Shown here one piece after another: positions 33,074-42,941 of a stretch of 64,000 bases of DNA (position 1 is the first letter of the stretch; every line of letters starts with the position of its first letter). Source of the DNA: DTU018 sp029550685. GTDB lineage: Bacteria > Bacillota > Syntrophomonadia > Syntrophomonadales > Syntrophomonadaceae. The translations under genes were made by a program, and so were the position numbers. The notes under the pieces are model-generated. The model made no database searches. It saw nothing but the letters and a program-made list of their open reading frames with translations, and was not told where the DNA came from. The stretch is taken from the NCBI GenBank assembly GCA_035412805.1, contig DAONVO010000003.1, positions 1-64,000 on the forward strand, written 5' to 3'.

Positions 33074-34741
33074 TTACTGTACGATAACTACATGAGCTCG
33101 AAAGTCACTGCGTACTATGTAGAGCCGCTCACCGGGTTTAAGTTGATCAGCGGTAATAATTTCTCCGTTGCGGATTATCATAGCCTTAGCTACATTAATG
33201 CGCAGATCGGAATTTTTCGGTACCCAGGCTTCCCGTCGGCTGCTCCAGTCCCGGCTGTCGCCTACAGTGATGGTCCAACCCACCAGGCTGTCATTATTAA
33301 CGCCAGCCACCCGCCCGGCAGTTATTCGTTCCCCACGACCTTCATACTCTTTTTGCACGGCCATAGCGGCAATGCGGTCACCGTCGGTATAAATCCAGGC
33401 ATACCAGTCTTCCAGGTCAAGATCGCGAGCCCGGTCCTCATTTTCATCCACTACATAATCTCCAGCATATAGTTCTTCCCCGCTGATGAAGCTCTGGGTC
33501 TCCAGATTATAAAAATCACTATCCAAATCGTAGTATAGTTCTTTATCGGTTGTATAACGCTCCCATTCGTGCTGGTTCAGTATATGATATCTATCCAGCC
33601 AGATGCGGTCCTCAAATATCTGGTCGATGGTTCCGCAGTAGAGGAAATGCTGACCCAGGGCGGAGTGATTAATATCTTCGTTTAATATGTAAACTATATT
33701 AGCTGTTGCTGAATTGCCGCTGCCATCAGCTACAATGTAAACGTCATCTCCTGGATTAATGACATAGCGATCCTGCAGGCGCCCGTTTTTAATGACTATG
33801 GTACCTTCATTAAGTCTCAAGTTGCGATGGCTCTTCAATTCCAGGCTCTCTGAAAACCAATTGATGCTGTCTATTTTATCCGTGTATCCGGATTCATACT
33901 GGCCTTTAATAATAGCCCTGTCAACCGTTTCCCGGCCTAATAAGTTCTTGCTGATCATATAAATGGTCTTGCCGCGAAAATAAGGCCAGTTACGCTCCGG
34001 GACCAGCTGCCCGCCATAGTAAAGCGGTAACCCCTGGGTATAGGTCAGGGAGTAATTCTGGGGAGCATCCTGCCACCGGCCATTATAGAAACGCTCCAGG
34101 TTGTCCACCGTTAAGCGGTTAGCATAAGCATCCACCGAAGTCATCTGCCCCCGGTATATATCTTTGACCTGGATAGAGTCTCCCTGTACCTCCACGCGGC
34201 TTATCACATCAGTATGGATGTCATCAAAGAACAATTTGACCCGGTCCCCGGTATATAGAGTAACGGCAGAGACTGCTTTGCCCTGGCGAAGTATAATAGT
34301 GCCGGGCAGGAGGCTGTAGTTAACCCGGGAGCCATCCTGAGAGCGAATCTCCAATGATTCACTGTTTATCTGGGATATAACTCCTTTACGAACCTTGCTG
34401 CCGGGATTAATAAATCCCAACTGGGCGGTGGAATAGGCCTCCAGGGTTTGAAGCTGCCGGCCTTGAATAGTACCATAAACCTCCATCCCGCTGTACAGAT
34501 TGCTCAGGTTAACCGGGCGATCATCAATCAAAAAGCGAGCTTGCGGGTGAATGGTCAAAACAAACCGTTGTCCCTCATAGGTTTCAATTTCCGCGGTTCG
34601 CCCCGTTTCTTCCGTGACATTTATCTTAATTAAGTATCCTTCTATATAACCCTGTACAAAGGGTGATGCTTCAGCTGCTAACGCAGCCGGGCAATAAAGA
34701 AATACGGCCAATATTGCTCCCCAGATGATTTTACGCAGCAT
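33074..34741 (-). CDS. Secreted beta-rich repeat protein of unknown family
   Basis: 555 residues that I do not recognise. A signal peptide (cut near ALAAEA) is followed by at least three related modules of 75-90 residues. In each, a short beta segment such as RKGVISQINSESLEIRSQDG, DKIDSINWFSESLELKSH or RVAGVNNDSLVGWTITVG leads to 'GT-I-hydrophobic-x-G' and then to 'L/I-x-GD/GE-x-V/L-hydrophobic-I' (YTGDRVKLFF, NPGDDVYIVA, KPGERLYIV). This resembles small OB or SH3-like barrels. The start follows the TIG gene by 3 bp with GGAGG upstream, so expression is coupled. Confidence 0.75.
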   Translation of the reverse strand: MLRKIIWGAILAVFLYCPAALAAEASPFVQGYIEGYLIKINVTEETGRTAEIETYEGQRFVLTIHPQARFLIDDRPVNLSNLYSGMEVYGTIQGRQLQTLEAYSTAQLGFINPGSKVRKGVISQINSESLEIRSQDGSRVNYSLLPGTIILRQGKAVSAVTLYTGDRVKLFFDDIHTDVISRVEVQGDSIQVKDIYRGQMTSVDAYANRLTVDNLERFYNGRWQDAPQNYSLTYTQGLPLYYGGQLVPERNWPYFRGKTIYMISKNLLGRETVDRAIIKGQYESGYTDKIDSINWFSESLELKSHRNLRLNEGTIVIKNGRLQDRYVINPGDDVYIVADGSGNSATANIVYILNEDINHSALGQHFLYCGTIDQIFEDRIWLDRYHILNQHEWERYTTDKELYYDLDSDFYNLETQSFISGEELYAGDYVVDENEDRARDLDLEDWYAWIYTDGDRIAAMAVQKEYEGRGERITAGRVAGVNNDSLVGWTITVGDSRDWSSRREAWVPKNSDLRINVAKAMIIRNGEIITADQLKPGERLYIVRSDFRAHVVIVQ

Positions 34742-34744
34742 AGG

Positions 34745-37700
34745 TTACCTCCTGATTCCTATTACTGAATATATACCCATTTGATTAATGGCTGCCGCTG
34801 GAGTTCCGGCAGTTGCAGCGGACACCGGAACATAGCGGGCATAAAGTGAATCATACCTGTAAACCGCAGCCTGGGATAGCCGGCGCAGTTGAGCTTTTTG
34901 TAAATCATATTTCAGCTCCAAGGACATGGTCTGGGCCAGCTTGTCCAATGCTGTTTGTTCCGATCCACGATAAAAGGTAGCTTCCAATCGGTAGGGAGTT
35001 GACAAAATATTGCCGGAAGAAGCTGGCGGAGTACCTGTCAAAGGTGATACCCGGAAACGTATTCCCGCATCATCACGATTCCGGCTGTTGTACACCTGAG
35101 TAGTATTAAATACCCGGGGGTTAAATCTAATCTGGAAATCCCGTCCTTGAATAACAATATCCGCACCACCGCTGGCTGCCACGCTGGCAGGAATAGCTAC
35201 TACCACCTGGCTGCTGCCCGCCAGGTCACCCTTGGTCAGATCGACCCACAGGGTGGAGCGGGAACTGTCCCGGCTGCCAATATTTACATAGGCAGTGGTA
35301 CCTTCACGCTTTATTTCCGTTTTCTCACCTAATTTGCCGTCCTCATCGGGAGGACCGACTCTGGATCCGGTTCTTACCCAGTTGCTCTCCTGGGATGGTT
35401 TGGAAGAACCGAAATCACCCACTGCTTTGACGATGAAACGGTAGCGGGTATTGGGTTCCAGATCATTAAATATATAAGAGGTAAGCTGGGTGGACCCGAT
35501 GAATTCCTCCCTGCTTCCCCGCACTACGTAAATTTCATATTCCCGGGCCCCGGCCACACCATTCCAGGACACTTTGATGGCCCGATCGGTTCGATTATGC
35601 TGGTCATGAATGATCTCGGCATAAACTTTGCCTTCGGGGGCAGGCAGTTCCGGGAGTTCGTAGGAAATATCTCCATAATCCTCACTGGCACCCTGGTCGG
35701 GGTTAACCACTATTAACCCCATAGTATCCAGTTTTCCTGGCGGAGTCTTTACGGTCAGGGTGTTTTCGTCAATAAACCGCACATCCGTGCCTGAACTTCC
35801 CGATTTTAGCAGGTAGGGATCCAGCACCTGACTGGTATAGCCGTTGTTGTCGGCAGTAGTTACCCGGTAGATGATATTGCCACCGGTATCAGAGGCAGCC
35901 TTCTCCAGCACCGGAGCAAAGACCACCTTGGCTCCCTGCATAAATCCGCTGCCTTTTATTTTAATCTCCTGTCCGCCTTCAATGGAAATATTATCTATAG
36001 GGGTATCCTCCGCTGGATCGGTAGGATCAACCACACCAGTTACTTGGGGGCTGCTGATGTAGGTATAGTTCCCCGCGGGTATGCTGATTTGTCCATCGGG
36101 ATTTTCCACTCTAACAGTCAGGGTACCGGGGTTATTAGGAGGAGTAGTAGCCCAGATGGTTTTATAATCAGCCACCTCCACAGCGGTAGCTTCCTTTCCG
36201 CCCACAAACACCTTCACAGATTTGTCACCATAGCCTTCCATAACCTTGCGGAAGTCCTTGCCGGCAATCTTAATACGGGTACCTCCGGAAGCCGGCCCCT
36301 TCACCGGATCTATTGCCTCTACTGCCGGTTCGGTTTCACCTTTGGTGAACTGCAGGTAAATCTTGTCCTGGTCTTTGCCAGAGACCGGTTCGTCAGAAGC
36401 TGCAGTACCTCCGTCTTCATTTATAACCACTACCCGGTGCAGCTTGCCTATTTCACTTTCGGGAACCTTAGGCATGGTAAAGGTTAATTGGTCTGGTAAG
36501 GTATAGATAATCTGATCCGGGGTAATGGTAAATAGGTTTCCTATTTTTATAATGGCATTCTCCCGGAAGTCTGTACCAAATACTTTTACCTGACTTTCCC
36601 CCTGGTAATTCATGCGCAGTATTTTTACCTGCCGTCCCTCTATGTCAGTTAATACCGGGGCTTGATCATCCCTGGTAATATTGGTAATGACCGGCCTGCT
36701 GTCCGGGTTGCGGTAAGTAAAGGACCCAGTGGCTATGGCGCCATCGGGGTTGATAACCGACAAAACTACCTGTCCTACAGTATAGTAAGGGGGAGTAGTA
36801 ACCCGGATTTGACCGGAACTAACCAGGGTAGCCTCGGGGGAAAAACCTCGCTGTACTTGCAGGCGGTAACCCTGATTGTCCAAAATTAACTGCACCCGTA
36901 CTAGCTCCCGGCTGCCATAAGACTGGCCCTGGCTGTCCTGAAGGTGACTGAGATCGATAAACAGATCGCTGCCGTCATAGGAGTAATCCTGCTGGTAAAC
37001 CTGACCGACAACGGTTTGCAGCGACAGAGATAGATTATTGTCGGCAACATTGGCGTTATATTTAACTGTTAAGTATCCCCCAACATCCAGATTGCTGACC
37101 CGGCCATCTATGATGGTCCCGCTTCCTTCCAGGCTGCCAAAGCGCACCAGATGCATGGTCTTTTTCTCTACGTTTTTATCAGTGCCCAATATGTTAATAA
37201 TGCCTTCCTGTAAGCCAGAGCCGTGGATTTCTACTATCTCGCCCCCCTGCCGGCGGCCTACATCGGGAATTACCGCCGTGATGCGAGGACTGGAGCCTTT
37301 GAAGGTGAAGGGTTTGCTGTTGGAAACCCCGTAATCATTGTTAACTACGTATACAGATACCGTTCCTGGCTGAGAAGCGGGGGTTATAACTCCCAGTAAC
37401 CCTCTGTCGAAATCTACTACCTTAGCTTCTTGATTGCCGAAGTATACCCGGGGCAAAACCTGAATCAGCTTTTTAACCTGGTCTTCAACCTCGTCTTCAT
37501 TCAAGCCTTCATCCTTAAGCCGGTTTTTTATATTATCCAAACTGAACAACAGGCTTAAATCGTCCCACTGGCCATTTCCATTAATATCCGTATATGTATC
37601 CACTTCCGGATCAAACCGGACGTTGTTGTTAAGATCCTGGTAAGGTTCATATAAGCGGAAATCCCGGCCCTGTATCAGGACAGGGTCGCCTCCAGCGGCT

Positions 37701-40700
37701 GATCCTTCCGTAACCGTCAGGCTGTCAATAACCGGCTGGCTGGTGGGTACCACATAGGTAAAGCCTTCCGGCAGACCGGAACTTCCTCCGTCGGAAGGAT
37801 TCAATACCACTACTGGTACTGCCTTGAAACCTACCCCCAGTTCTTTAGCCAGATCACCTTTATATGGCGGGACTTTGACCCGGATAGATTTCAAGTCAGG
37901 GCTCACTATAGTATCAGCTTTAGGGACCTCTACCCCATCTATAAATACCCGGGTCTGAATAGTATCAGTGCGTTCAAAATTTTCGCCTATAATATCAATA
38001 TAATAACCACCCGTGGTGGAACCCCGGTTGGGAATTATTTCTTTAATAACGGGAATTCGCTGGGGGCTTAGATAAAAATAGAACCCTTCCTTAACAGTAG
38101 CTCTCTTGGTGTCAGGATTAATGACGGTAATATCATAATATTTTTGTACCTGCAGATTAGGTACGGTTACCATAATCCGCTTACCACCGTCGACCACCTT
38201 GGCCTTATGGCCTACTATGACATTATTGCTGTCTACCAGATAAGGAGTCAGAATATCCAACACCAAGTCTGATTCATTGCGGGTTAAGGTTAATTGGTCA
38301 TGATCACCATTAACACCTAAACTGATTTCATAAATGTTGCCGCTTTTATCACTGGCAATTATGTCCGTGCCATCGTAAGCAAAGGTCCATTCATGAGCCC
38401 CATCGGTCAAGACCGGTTGTTGGGCGTTGTTTTTGTTTATAATGTAATACTGGTTATTACCATCTCTTAGCAGAATGCTGGGGTAATAGTCAGCCAGAAC
38501 TAACCGGCTGTTTTCCACCCGCAGCAATTCCTGCCCAGCCGGAGCCCTGTATCCCTGCGGCTCAATCACACTGTTGCTGCCTTCGCGGTACCGGTATTCG
38601 TTTTTATCCTCATTATCAAATAAGACTCGCGCTCCCAGTAACCGGTAGATACCCATTCCCGCAGGAGTAGCCGTGGGATCAGGCCCCATGAACCCATCAC
38701 CGCTGATCACTACCAGAGTACCAATGGTGCCCTCAGTAGGTGAAATACTGGTTATGCGAGGATTAGTCTGGGTCTTTACATAAATAAACTGGGCAGAATC
38801 AGCCTCGCCATTAGGATTCATGACTACCAATCGGGTTTCCCCTTCCCGGCCGGGGGGAGCATCAAAAGTTATAAGCTGCGAGAAGTTATCTCGCTTTATG
38901 TTCTTTACTTCCAAGCCATCGATAAATACCCGTACCCCCACCTGGAAATTGTAACCTTTAATCTGGACCCCTTTCTCTCCTTCCGCAGGAACTATGTAGG
39001 GCTCCACACTGGTAATAACAGGTCCCTGCTCTTTGTCCACTAGTAAAAAGCGAAGCATATCCTCTTTCCGGATGGGATAACCGTAGTCACTAGAATTCTT
39101 CATGGGATTGGTGATCTCCAAGTGAGTAGCCTCCAAACAATCGCTGCTCACCTTGATACCCGCCGGAATACGGATAACTATCCGATTACCCACTTCCTTG
39201 CCAGCAGTGCCATCAATTACCGTGGTACCATGAAGCACCTCCATGCTGGCTCCCTGGTACCTGTTCCACAAACCGCTGGCATCTTTGATCAGTACATCAT
39301 CAGCATTTTTCCCTATCCGGCTGAGGGTAATAGCACCCCCTAAATTCACTAGAGGATAGTAAACATGTTCAGTAACCGTTTCTGGATCGGTGAATTTATT
39401 TACCATAAAATCTTGACCAATTATACTGATAACCAGGTCCTCTCTGGTCTCATATTCTCCATTCGTATTTATAACAGGAATACTATTGGGAATTACTTCT
39501 GTGAAGTTAGGTTCCGTGTAACTCTTTATATATGAATAGCCTTTGGCCAATATGGGTTGTTCCATAAACCGGTACTCCTGACCGGTGTCTTTTACTGTTA
39601 ACGTAGTGATTAATTCCACCTTCACATCTTGATTGGGTTCATTCTTTATCTTTTCATCATTTAAGATGGGAGTGAAAACCCGCAGGTTATCGTAGATACT
39701 GCTAAACTCCTGCAGATTTGCAGCCTGAAACTCTGCAGCATCTCCAATGAACACTTTGATAATACGCTTAACCTCAACTTCTTTGCTGGTCGTACCCACA
39801 TTATACGTTCCGGTTCCATAGTCGATACTTAAAGATTTGTTATCGGCAGATACCTTGATATCAGGTGTCTGACCGGCATCCATTGTCAAACCATCTATCA
39901 GCAGTTCGTCAAAATTTTGTCCAATTACCGTCACCTTATTCTTGTTCAAATTCGGTCCCTGGTTTGGTTCCACCTTAACTATTTGGGCCGCATTGCTGGC
40001 ACTAACCACCAGAAAACTCCCTACTACCTGCTGCCATATGATATAGCCGCGCAAATCAGACCCGGCGGGCGGGTTCGACAAGTGGTTGGTCAATACCACC
40101 TGATAGGTTCCCGGAGTCAGGTTGGGCACTTTGACGGTAATAATATCATCATTTTCAGTACTGCCTTGATAATGGTAGTCAGTGCCCAGATTAGAGGAAT
40201 AATAGGGGTCATTGATATCCCGGAGGAAAAACACTGAACTTTCATCTAAATGAGGGGCTTGGAAATAAACTATGGTTTGTCCAGCTACTCCTTTATTCGG
40301 GTACATCTCCAGTCCCGCAAAATTCCGCTGCTGTACTGCCCGAAACTGGTTTTGGTAGAGACGGCGGAGTGTAACCTTCCCGCTTACATTGGCAACGTCC
40401 TCTCTTACCCGCGTGAAAATAATATCGTGAAAACCGGTATCACCTGACAGGTTGCTAATAGTAATCGTATCAAAAGTCCTGTTGATGCTTCCGCCGTTAA
40501 ATGAACCCTTTCCAAAAGTCAGATTGTCATTATTCAGATTGCTTCCCCGTATCGTCAATTGTGTAGAAGCTCCCATATTTACAACTTTGGGTTCAACACT
40601 GCTTATTGTGGCAAAATTGGAGTCATCGACAGCCACCGACACAGTACCGATTTTGATACCATCGCTCAGTAATATCGATTTCATTTCTGCACCGGTCAGT

Positions 40701-40996
40701 TGAAATTTGAGATAGGTGTCTTCGTTGGCCAGTCGCTGGCCCATCTCCTTACCTAATATTTTACTGCCGCCACCAGCCGTGGTACGAACCAACACCAGGG
40801 CATCTTTAAGTCCGCTGCCATCTATTTCGATAACCCCGTTTACAGTCTCCAACAGTTCATTATCGGTTCTTTCCACAAAAACATTATCGATTTGTATTGG
40901 ACCTTCGGCCCAAACTTGGGGAGAATATCCCGGAAAACTCAATAGTAGCAATGCCACAGTCAATATAATTGATATGAGTGAACGGATCCTTTTCAC
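34745..40996 (-). CDS. Giant secreted IPT/TIG-repeat protein with fibronectin III domain
   Basis: About 2,083 residues. A signal peptide (cut near VWAEG) is followed by some eleven to twelve IPT/TIG immunoglobulin-like modules, recognised by starts such as VITSVEPYIVPAEG, RITSISPTEGTIG, VIKEIIPNRGSTTGG, RITAVIPDVGRRQGG and AVEAIDPVKGPASGG with 'G-x-D/N-F' and 'V-V-N-P-D-G' endings. Near 1120-1150 one module carries an insertion with two DxNxN-type calcium-binding-like loops. A fibronectin III domain lies at about 1785-1875, then a beta-rich C-terminal domain. No SLH, LPXTG or C-terminal anchor is seen. The start is GTG behind GGGAGGG. Confidence 0.88.
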   Translation of the reverse strand: MKRIRSLISIILTVALLLLSFPGYSPQVWAEGPIQIDNVFVERTDNELLETVNGVIEIDGSGLKDALVLVRTTAGGGSKILGKEMGQRLANEDTYLKFQLTGAEMKSILLSDGIKIGTVSVAVDDSNFATISSVEPKVVNMGASTQLTIRGSNLNNDNLTFGKGSFNGGSINRTFDTITISNLSGDTGFHDIIFTRVREDVANVSGKVTLRRLYQNQFRAVQQRNFAGLEMYPNKGVAGQTIVYFQAPHLDESSVFFLRDINDPYYSSNLGTDYHYQGSTENDDIITVKVPNLTPGTYQVVLTNHLSNPPAGSDLRGYIIWQQVVGSFLVVSASNAAQIVKVEPNQGPNLNKNKVTVIGQNFDELLIDGLTMDAGQTPDIKVSADNKSLSIDYGTGTYNVGTTSKEVEVKRIIKVFIGDAAEFQAANLQEFSSIYDNLRVFTPILNDEKIKNEPNQDVKVELITTLTVKDTGQEYRFMEQPILAKGYSYIKSYTEPNFTEVIPNSIPVINTNGEYETREDLVISIIGQDFMVNKFTDPETVTEHVYYPLVNLGGAITLSRIGKNADDVLIKDASGLWNRYQGASMEVLHGTTVIDGTAGKEVGNRIVIRIPAGIKVSSDCLEATHLEITNPMKNSSDYGYPIRKEDMLRFLLVDKEQGPVITSVEPYIVPAEGEKGVQIKGYNFQVGVRVFIDGLEVKNIKRDNFSQLITFDAPPGREGETRLVVMNPNGEADSAQFIYVKTQTNPRITSISPTEGTIGTLVVISGDGFMGPDPTATPAGMGIYRLLGARVLFDNEDKNEYRYREGSNSVIEPQGYRAPAGQELLRVENSRLVLADYYPSILLRDGNNQYYIINKNNAQQPVLTDGAHEWTFAYDGTDIIASDKSGNIYEISLGVNGDHDQLTLTRNESDLVLDILTPYLVDSNNVIVGHKAKVVDGGKRIMVTVPNLQVQKYYDITVINPDTKRATVKEGFYFYLSPQRIPVIKEIIPNRGSTTGGYYIDIIGENFERTDTIQTRVFIDGVEVPKADTIVSPDLKSIRVKVPPYKGDLAKELGVGFKAVPVVVLNPSDGGSSGLPEGFTYVVPTSQPVIDSLTVTEGSAAGGDPVLIQGRDFRLYEPYQDLNNNVRFDPEVDTYTDINGNGQWDDLSLLFSLDNIKNRLKDEGLNEDEVEDQVKKLIQVLPRVYFGNQEAKVVDFDRGLLGVITPASQPGTVSVYVVNNDYGVSNSKPFTFKGSSPRITAVIPDVGRRQGGEIVEIHGSGLQEGIINILGTDKNVEKKTMHLVRFGSLEGSGTIIDGRVSNLDVGGYLTVKYNANVADNNLSLSLQTVVGQVYQQDYSYDGSDLFIDLSHLQDSQGQSYGSRELVRVQLILDNQGYRLQVQRGFSPEATLVSSGQIRVTTPPYYTVGQVVLSVINPDGAIATGSFTYRNPDSRPVITNITRDDQAPVLTDIEGRQVKILRMNYQGESQVKVFGTDFRENAIIKIGNLFTITPDQIIYTLPDQLTFTMPKVPESEIGKLHRVVVINEDGGTAASDEPVSGKDQDKIYLQFTKGETEPAVEAIDPVKGPASGGTRIKIAGKDFRKVMEGYGDKSVKVFVGGKEATAVEVADYKTIWATTPPNNPGTLTVRVENPDGQISIPAGNYTYISSPQVTGVVDPTDPAEDTPIDNISIEGGQEIKIKGSGFMQGAKVVFAPVLEKAASDTGGNIIYRVTTADNNGYTSQVLDPYLLKSGSSGTDVRFIDENTLTVKTPPGKLDTMGLIVVNPDQGASEDYGDISYELPELPAPEGKVYAEIIHDQHNRTDRAIKVSWNGVAGAREYEIYVVRGSREEFIGSTQLTSYIFNDLEPNTRYRFIVKAVGDFGSSKPSQESNWVRTGSRVGPPDEDGKLGEKTEIKREGTTAYVNIGSRDSSRSTLWVDLTKGDLAGSSQVVVAIPASVAASGGADIVIQGRDFQIRFNPRVFNTTQVYNSRNRDDAGIRFRVSPLTGTPPASSGNILSTPYRLEATFYRGSEQTALDKLAQTMSLELKYDLQKAQLRRLSQAAVYRYDSLYARYVPVSAATAGTPAAAINQMGIYSVIGIRR

Positions 40997-41140
40997 ATTA
41001 GACCCTCCCGACATTTAGTGCACAGTTATTCCTTATTTTTATCGGTTTCTATCCAGGACCTCTTAAAGGCTAGTCACAGGCAAGATATTCTTTCTACTCC
41101 CTCAAGCGCTTTTTTTTGAAATTTTCCTCTTATCCTGGTC

Positions 41141-42286
41141 CTAGTTTTCAACATCCCTTGCTGCCATAGGTGTTAACACAGTCAATTCTTCTTGAATCAT
41201 GGCCAGGGACTCCTTCAAGGCCACTACTACTAAAGGATCGAAGCCTGATCCGGTGGCTTTCTGGATAACTTGATAAGCCAGTTCAGGCGACAGCCTATGT
41301 TCTTCTGGAGCCAGGGCAGTTAGACCGTCAAAAATATCTGCTACTGCCAAAATGCGTGCTAAAAGAGGAATATCCGTCATCTTTTTCCCTTCCGGGAAAC
41401 CGCTGCCATCGTATCTTTCATGGTGATATTGGATGGCTTCCCGGATCAGACTCCACTCATCTCCTGCTGGAAATGCCTGGGCTCCTTTGCCAGGATGATC
41501 CTCATCAACACCTTGAACTGGTCTATTTCGGCCTATATCATGCAGCAGAGCGGCATAGTGCAAATCCCTGCTTTCCCGTTCATCCAGCCCCAATTGCTGC
41601 CCCAAGATACCAGCGATCAGGGCTACTCTTTGGCTGTGCCCGCTGAAGCCAGGCACTTGGTCCTCGCCAGCCTTAACAGCGCTATGCAGAAGCTGATTTA
41701 AAAACTCCTCGTAATGCTGCTGCTTATTTAACCTGACGAGTATCTGGGAGGCAGTGGCAGCAATAATTTTCAGATTCCCTTGAACCGCTAGCCCGGCTGG
41801 GTTATGTTTTTGTTTCCAGCATAGAAATATCTTCCTTGGTTGCGCGGATGAATCCTGCACCGGCAGTACATACCAATCCTCATCTTCCTTGGTAATCATC
41901 TGTAAATCAGAGCTGGCATCAGCACGTTCTAACAAATCCGCCCAACCGCATAGGTCTGCTTCCGGCGGAGCAGACGGAGCGGATTCCAATACCTTTACTG
42001 CGGTTGCCTCACCGGCAAGCACCCGGTGCAGGGCCATTTCCAGGTGCTTGACCAAACTCTGGTAAGAGTCAGCCTTATGCAAGTCCTGCAAAGCCCTTAC
42101 GAAAGCCTGTTGGTGGGTTAGGTATTCCTGCTGTCGTGATATTAAGGCCAGCAAATAAGTAAGCCCCACCCCTGCTCCCAGGATGAACAGAGCTATGGCC
42201 CAATCGGGCAGCCAACCGCTCAATATTACCGCAGCCAGCAAAGCCGTAATGATGAAGCCGCTTATCACTATATGCCTGTGCTGCAT
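41141..42286 (-). CDS. Membrane HD-GYP domain protein, probable c-di-GMP phosphodiesterase
   Basis: 381 residues. Two N-terminal membrane spans (about 7-45) are followed by a degenerate GAF-like region (about 60-190) and an HD-GYP domain (about 205-365). Catalytic marks are HSQRVALIAG, LHDIGRN and HHERYDGSGFP, where Phe replaces the Tyr of GYP; the metal-binding residues are kept. It probably hydrolyses c-di-GMP. It lies upstream of the surface-protein block in the same direction with a 144-bp gap, so it may regulate or merely adjoin it. Confidence 0.85.
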   Translation of the reverse strand: MQHRHIVISGFIITALLAAVILSGWLPDWAIALFILGAGVGLTYLLALISRQQEYLTHQQAFVRALQDLHKADSYQSLVKHLEMALHRVLAGEATAVKVLESAPSAPPEADLCGWADLLERADASSDLQMITKEDEDWYVLPVQDSSAQPRKIFLCWKQKHNPAGLAVQGNLKIIAATASQILVRLNKQQHYEEFLNQLLHSAVKAGEDQVPGFSGHSQRVALIAGILGQQLGLDERESRDLHYAALLHDIGRNRPVQGVDEDHPGKGAQAFPAGDEWSLIREAIQYHHERYDGSGFPEGKKMTDIPLLARILAVADIFDGLTALAPEEHRLSPELAYQVIQKATGSGFDPLVVVALKESLAMIQEELTVLTPMAARDVEN

Positions 42287-42417
42287 TAAAATCCCTGCCT
42301 AACCTGAAATTCCATTTACAGTTTACCATACCTTGGCTAAATCTATGGTCTGCTCCTTTTTATAATTAAGCTGCAAATAGTACATGCTACTAGCAGAGGG
42401 CGATTGTCACCTGCGAC

Positions 42418-42438
42418 CCAGGCCACGATGAATGAAAA
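42418..42438 (+). repeat. R4 short repeat
   Basis: CACCTGCGACCCAGGCCACG followed by ATGAATGAAAAG; same family as 13966-13997. Confidence 0.6.
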
Positions 42439-42450
42439 GTCACCATTTTA

Positions 42451-42536
42451 GTCATTGCGAGTGCAGCGAAGCAATCAAGAGAGGCTCGCAGGCTGCGAAA
42501 AAGAGATCGTCACGTCGCTTCGCTCCTCGCGATGAC
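42451..42536 (-). repeat. R3 REP-like palindromic repeat (inverted)
   Basis: Reverse complement of the R3 copies at 13878 and 48214, with arms GTCATTGCGAG and CTCGCGATGAC. Confidence 0.75.
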
Positions 42537-42565
42537 ACAACGACGACTATTTTCACAGTAATTGT

Positions 42566-42597
42566 CACCTGAAGAACCGGCCACGATGAATGAAAAC
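42566..42597 (+). repeat. R4 short repeat
   Basis: CACCTGAAGAACCGGCCACG followed by ATGAATGAAAAC; second R4 in this interval. Confidence 0.6.
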
Positions 42598-42655
42598 ACC
42601 CAAACGTAGGGGGGACGACTTTGTCGCCTAGCAACGGCTCGCAATATATTGTTGC

Positions 42656-42853
42656 CACTAGGTTTACCTGAGCACCTTGGTGAAGGAGTCCGATATAGCC
42701 GGCGAAGATGGGCAGACGAAGGGGGGCGAGGGACAGGATGTCCGTAAGAGGGTTATCAAACAGGACGTTTGTTTAGCCCGGTACCCCCTGAGTCGCACAT
42801 CGAGCCGTTACTATATCGTGACGACGGAACAGGTGCTAAGGGCAAACCTACTG
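42656..42853 (+). repeat. R2 MITE-like repeat, copy 2
   Basis: 198 bp from CACTAGGTT to AACCTACTG, same orientation as copy 1 and nearly the same length. The internal GGACA-GGA-TGTCC hairpin and GTTTAGCCCGGTACCCCCTG are identical in both. Confidence 0.8.
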
Positions 42854-42941
42854 TCACACTTCGACTCAGGTAAAAGGAGTTTTCACAGCAATGACACATT
42901 AGGAATCCATTTTCATAGCAATTAGAGGAGGTCATGTTTTA

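Larger units (their letters stand above)
42287..42941. other. Gene-free stretch with R2, R3 and R4 repeats
   Basis: 655 bp between divergent genes. In order: R4 (42418-42438), R3 inverted (42451-42536), R4 (42566-42597), a small GGACGAC/GTCGCC palindrome (about 42612-42628) and R2 copy 2 (42656-42853). The last 88 bp must hold the DsrE promoter and an AGAGGAGG ribosome binding site. Confidence 0.8.

Noticed and set aside
41015..41140. c-di-GMP riboswitch before the TIG operon
   Set aside because: Proximity to an HD-GYP gene made it tempting, but the conserved GEMM core sequence is not present.
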